Source: an uncultured Akkermansia sp.
GTDB lineage: Bacteria; Verrucomicrobiota; Verrucomicrobiia; Verrucomicrobiales; Akkermansiaceae
DNA length: 5,832 nt
Assembly: GCA_904502165.1 (NCBI GenBank)
Contig: CAJGDB010000107.1
Span: 1-5,832 of the forward strand
Direction of reading: 5' to 3'
Under the pieces are notes generated by a model, which made no database searches, was not told the DNA's origin, and saw only the letters and a list, made by a program, of their open reading frames with translations. Shown here piece after piece: positions 5,295 to 5,832 of this stretch. Each line of letters starts with the position of its first letter. Position 1 is the first letter of the stretch. The position numbers were made by a program, and so were the translations under genes.

Positions 5295-5320
5295 GGCAGG
5301 GGCAGTCCGAGGCCCCTGCC
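5295..5320. terminator. GC-rich hairpin between convergent genes, probable terminator
   Basis: GGCAGGGGC (5295-5303) pairs perfectly with GCCCCTGCC (5312-5320) around an 8-nt loop. It sits in the 30-bp gap between the membrane-protein stop and the DUF4143 stop, the expected place for a bidirectional terminator. The plus-strand tail (TCCTATATAC) is a poor T-tract. The minus-strand tail (AGTTATTTCTGC) is slightly better, so it may work best for the minus-strand gene. Confidence 0.65.
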
Positions 5321-5322
5321 TC

Positions 5323-5832
5323 CTATATACCCGATATCGGGAATGCAGTGGCACCATGTGGCATGCCTCGCAGTTCTTCTATGGTGCAGAACAGGATGGG
5401 TGCTTTCAAGGTGGCCCATGAAGCCACCGGAATATTCCGACACCACCGCAAATCATTATCCGAGGGTGTTCCACTGCGTTTTACTTCCATGGGGTATATG
5501 CCGCCGTTTTCCTCAATGATGAAATCGACTTCCGCGCCATTATGGTCACGATAATATGAGATGACAGGCCGCCTGCCTTCGCTGGCATAGCTCCGCATCA
5601 GCTGTCCATAGACCCAGGTTTCCAGAATAGCTCCTGCGTAGTTGCTTTCCATGAGGGTAGCGGTATCGCGCCACCCGGCCAGCCAGCAGCACAACCCTGT
5701 ATCCATGAAATAGACTTTGGGTGTTTTTGCCAGACGCTTGGTTGTGTTCACATGATAAGGTTCCAGTAATTCCACTATGCCGGATGCCTGAAGAATAGAA
5801 ACCCACGCTGCCACTGTTTTGGATGATACGCC
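5323..5832 (-). CDS. AAA ATPase with DUF4143, C-terminal portion (5' end outside window)
   Basis: The frame is open to the window edge, so these 169 residues are the C-terminal part of a larger protein. The GTG at 5814 is internal, because the codons before it (GVSSKT) continue the typical DUF4143 opening GVSSKTVAAWVSILQASGIV. LLEPY (22-26 of the fragment) and KRLAKTPKVYFMDTGL (32-47) follow, the strongest hallmarks of the family. Then come GAILETWV (67-74), GAEVDFII (99-106) and MEVKRS (115-120). E71, D103 and E116-x-K118 match the spacing of a PD-(D/E)xK nuclease-like fold proposed for this domain. Family members carry an N-terminal AAA_14 ATPase domain with Walker motifs, expected upstream of this window. 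Function is largely unknown. The gene ends by TAG, convergent with the RhuM/membrane-protein operon. Confidence 0.88.
   Translation of the reverse strand, partial: GVSSKTVAAWVSILQASGIVELLEPYHVNTTKRLAKTPKVYFMDTGLCCWLAGWRDTATLMESNYAGAILETWVYGQLMRSYASEGRRPVISYYRDHNGAEVDFIIEENGGIYPMEVKRSGTPSDNDLRWCRNIPVASWATLKAPILFCTIEELRGMPHGATAFPISGI

Noticed and set aside
5323..5814. Treating the DUF4143 frame as a complete 163-residue gene from GTG at 5814
   Set aside because: The frame stays open to the window edge and the residues before the GTG continue the conserved domain, so it is a fragment of a larger gene.
1..5832. tRNA, rRNA, CRISPR array, insertion sequence or riboswitch
   Set aside because: No cloverleaf, spaced repeat array, transposase motif with terminal repeats, or long structured leader was found. 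The predicted leaders are too short for riboswitches.

Overview
The window is a moderately GC-rich bacterial chromosomal segment with five near-complete or complete genes and two genes cut by the window ends. There is no rRNA, tRNA, CRISPR array, transposase or integrase. I cannot fix the organism. The gene set (family 2 glycosyltransferases, a Ppx/GppA-HD protein, an oligopeptide-type ABC ATPase, RhuM, an AAA/DUF4143 ATPase) together with an apparent lack of Shine-Dalgarno sequences suggests a gut-type Gram-negative such as an Akkermansia-like Verrucomicrobiota. That placement is a low-confidence inference.

Layout. Positions 1-1156 (minus strand) hold two family 2 glycosyltransferase genes joined by a 4-base ATGA stop/start overlap. 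The second of these has only its first 15 codons in the window. A 205-bp intergenic region (1157-1361) carries the glycosyltransferase promoter and two terminator-like hairpins. Positions 1362-2933 (minus) encode a Ppx/GppA-like domain fused to an HD domain, with both catalytic signatures strongly altered. A 102-bp divergent promoter region (2934-3035) contains a perfect 8+8 inverted repeat. It separates that gene from an orphan OppF/DppF-type ABC ATPase (3036-3815, plus). A short AT-rich stretch built of imperfect 7-bp repeats leads into a RhuM-family gene (3893-4894, plus), which is coupled by an ATGA overlap to a small four-helix membrane protein (4891-5292). A GC-rich hairpin (5295-5320) separates this pair from a convergent gene (5323-5832, minus), the C-terminal part of an AAA ATPase of the DUF4143 family.

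The most striking shared feature is promoter architecture. All four genes whose 5' ends lie after an intergenic region have a TTGNNN-17 bp-TANNNN promoter ending only 7-16 nt before the ATG, and none has a visible Shine-Dalgarno sequence. The predicted transcripts are leaderless or have leaders of about 10 nt or less, and the two internal genes start by ATGA overlap. This also settles the start codons: upstream in-frame starts fall on or upstream of promoter elements.

Functionally, the glycosyltransferases probably build a surface polysaccharide. The RhuM/membrane-protein pair, with an AT-rich 5' end and a perfect 12-bp-stem hairpin inside the gene, looks like accessory or mobile DNA and is the best candidate for an undescribed two-gene system. 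No stretch longer than 300 bases lacks a gene.
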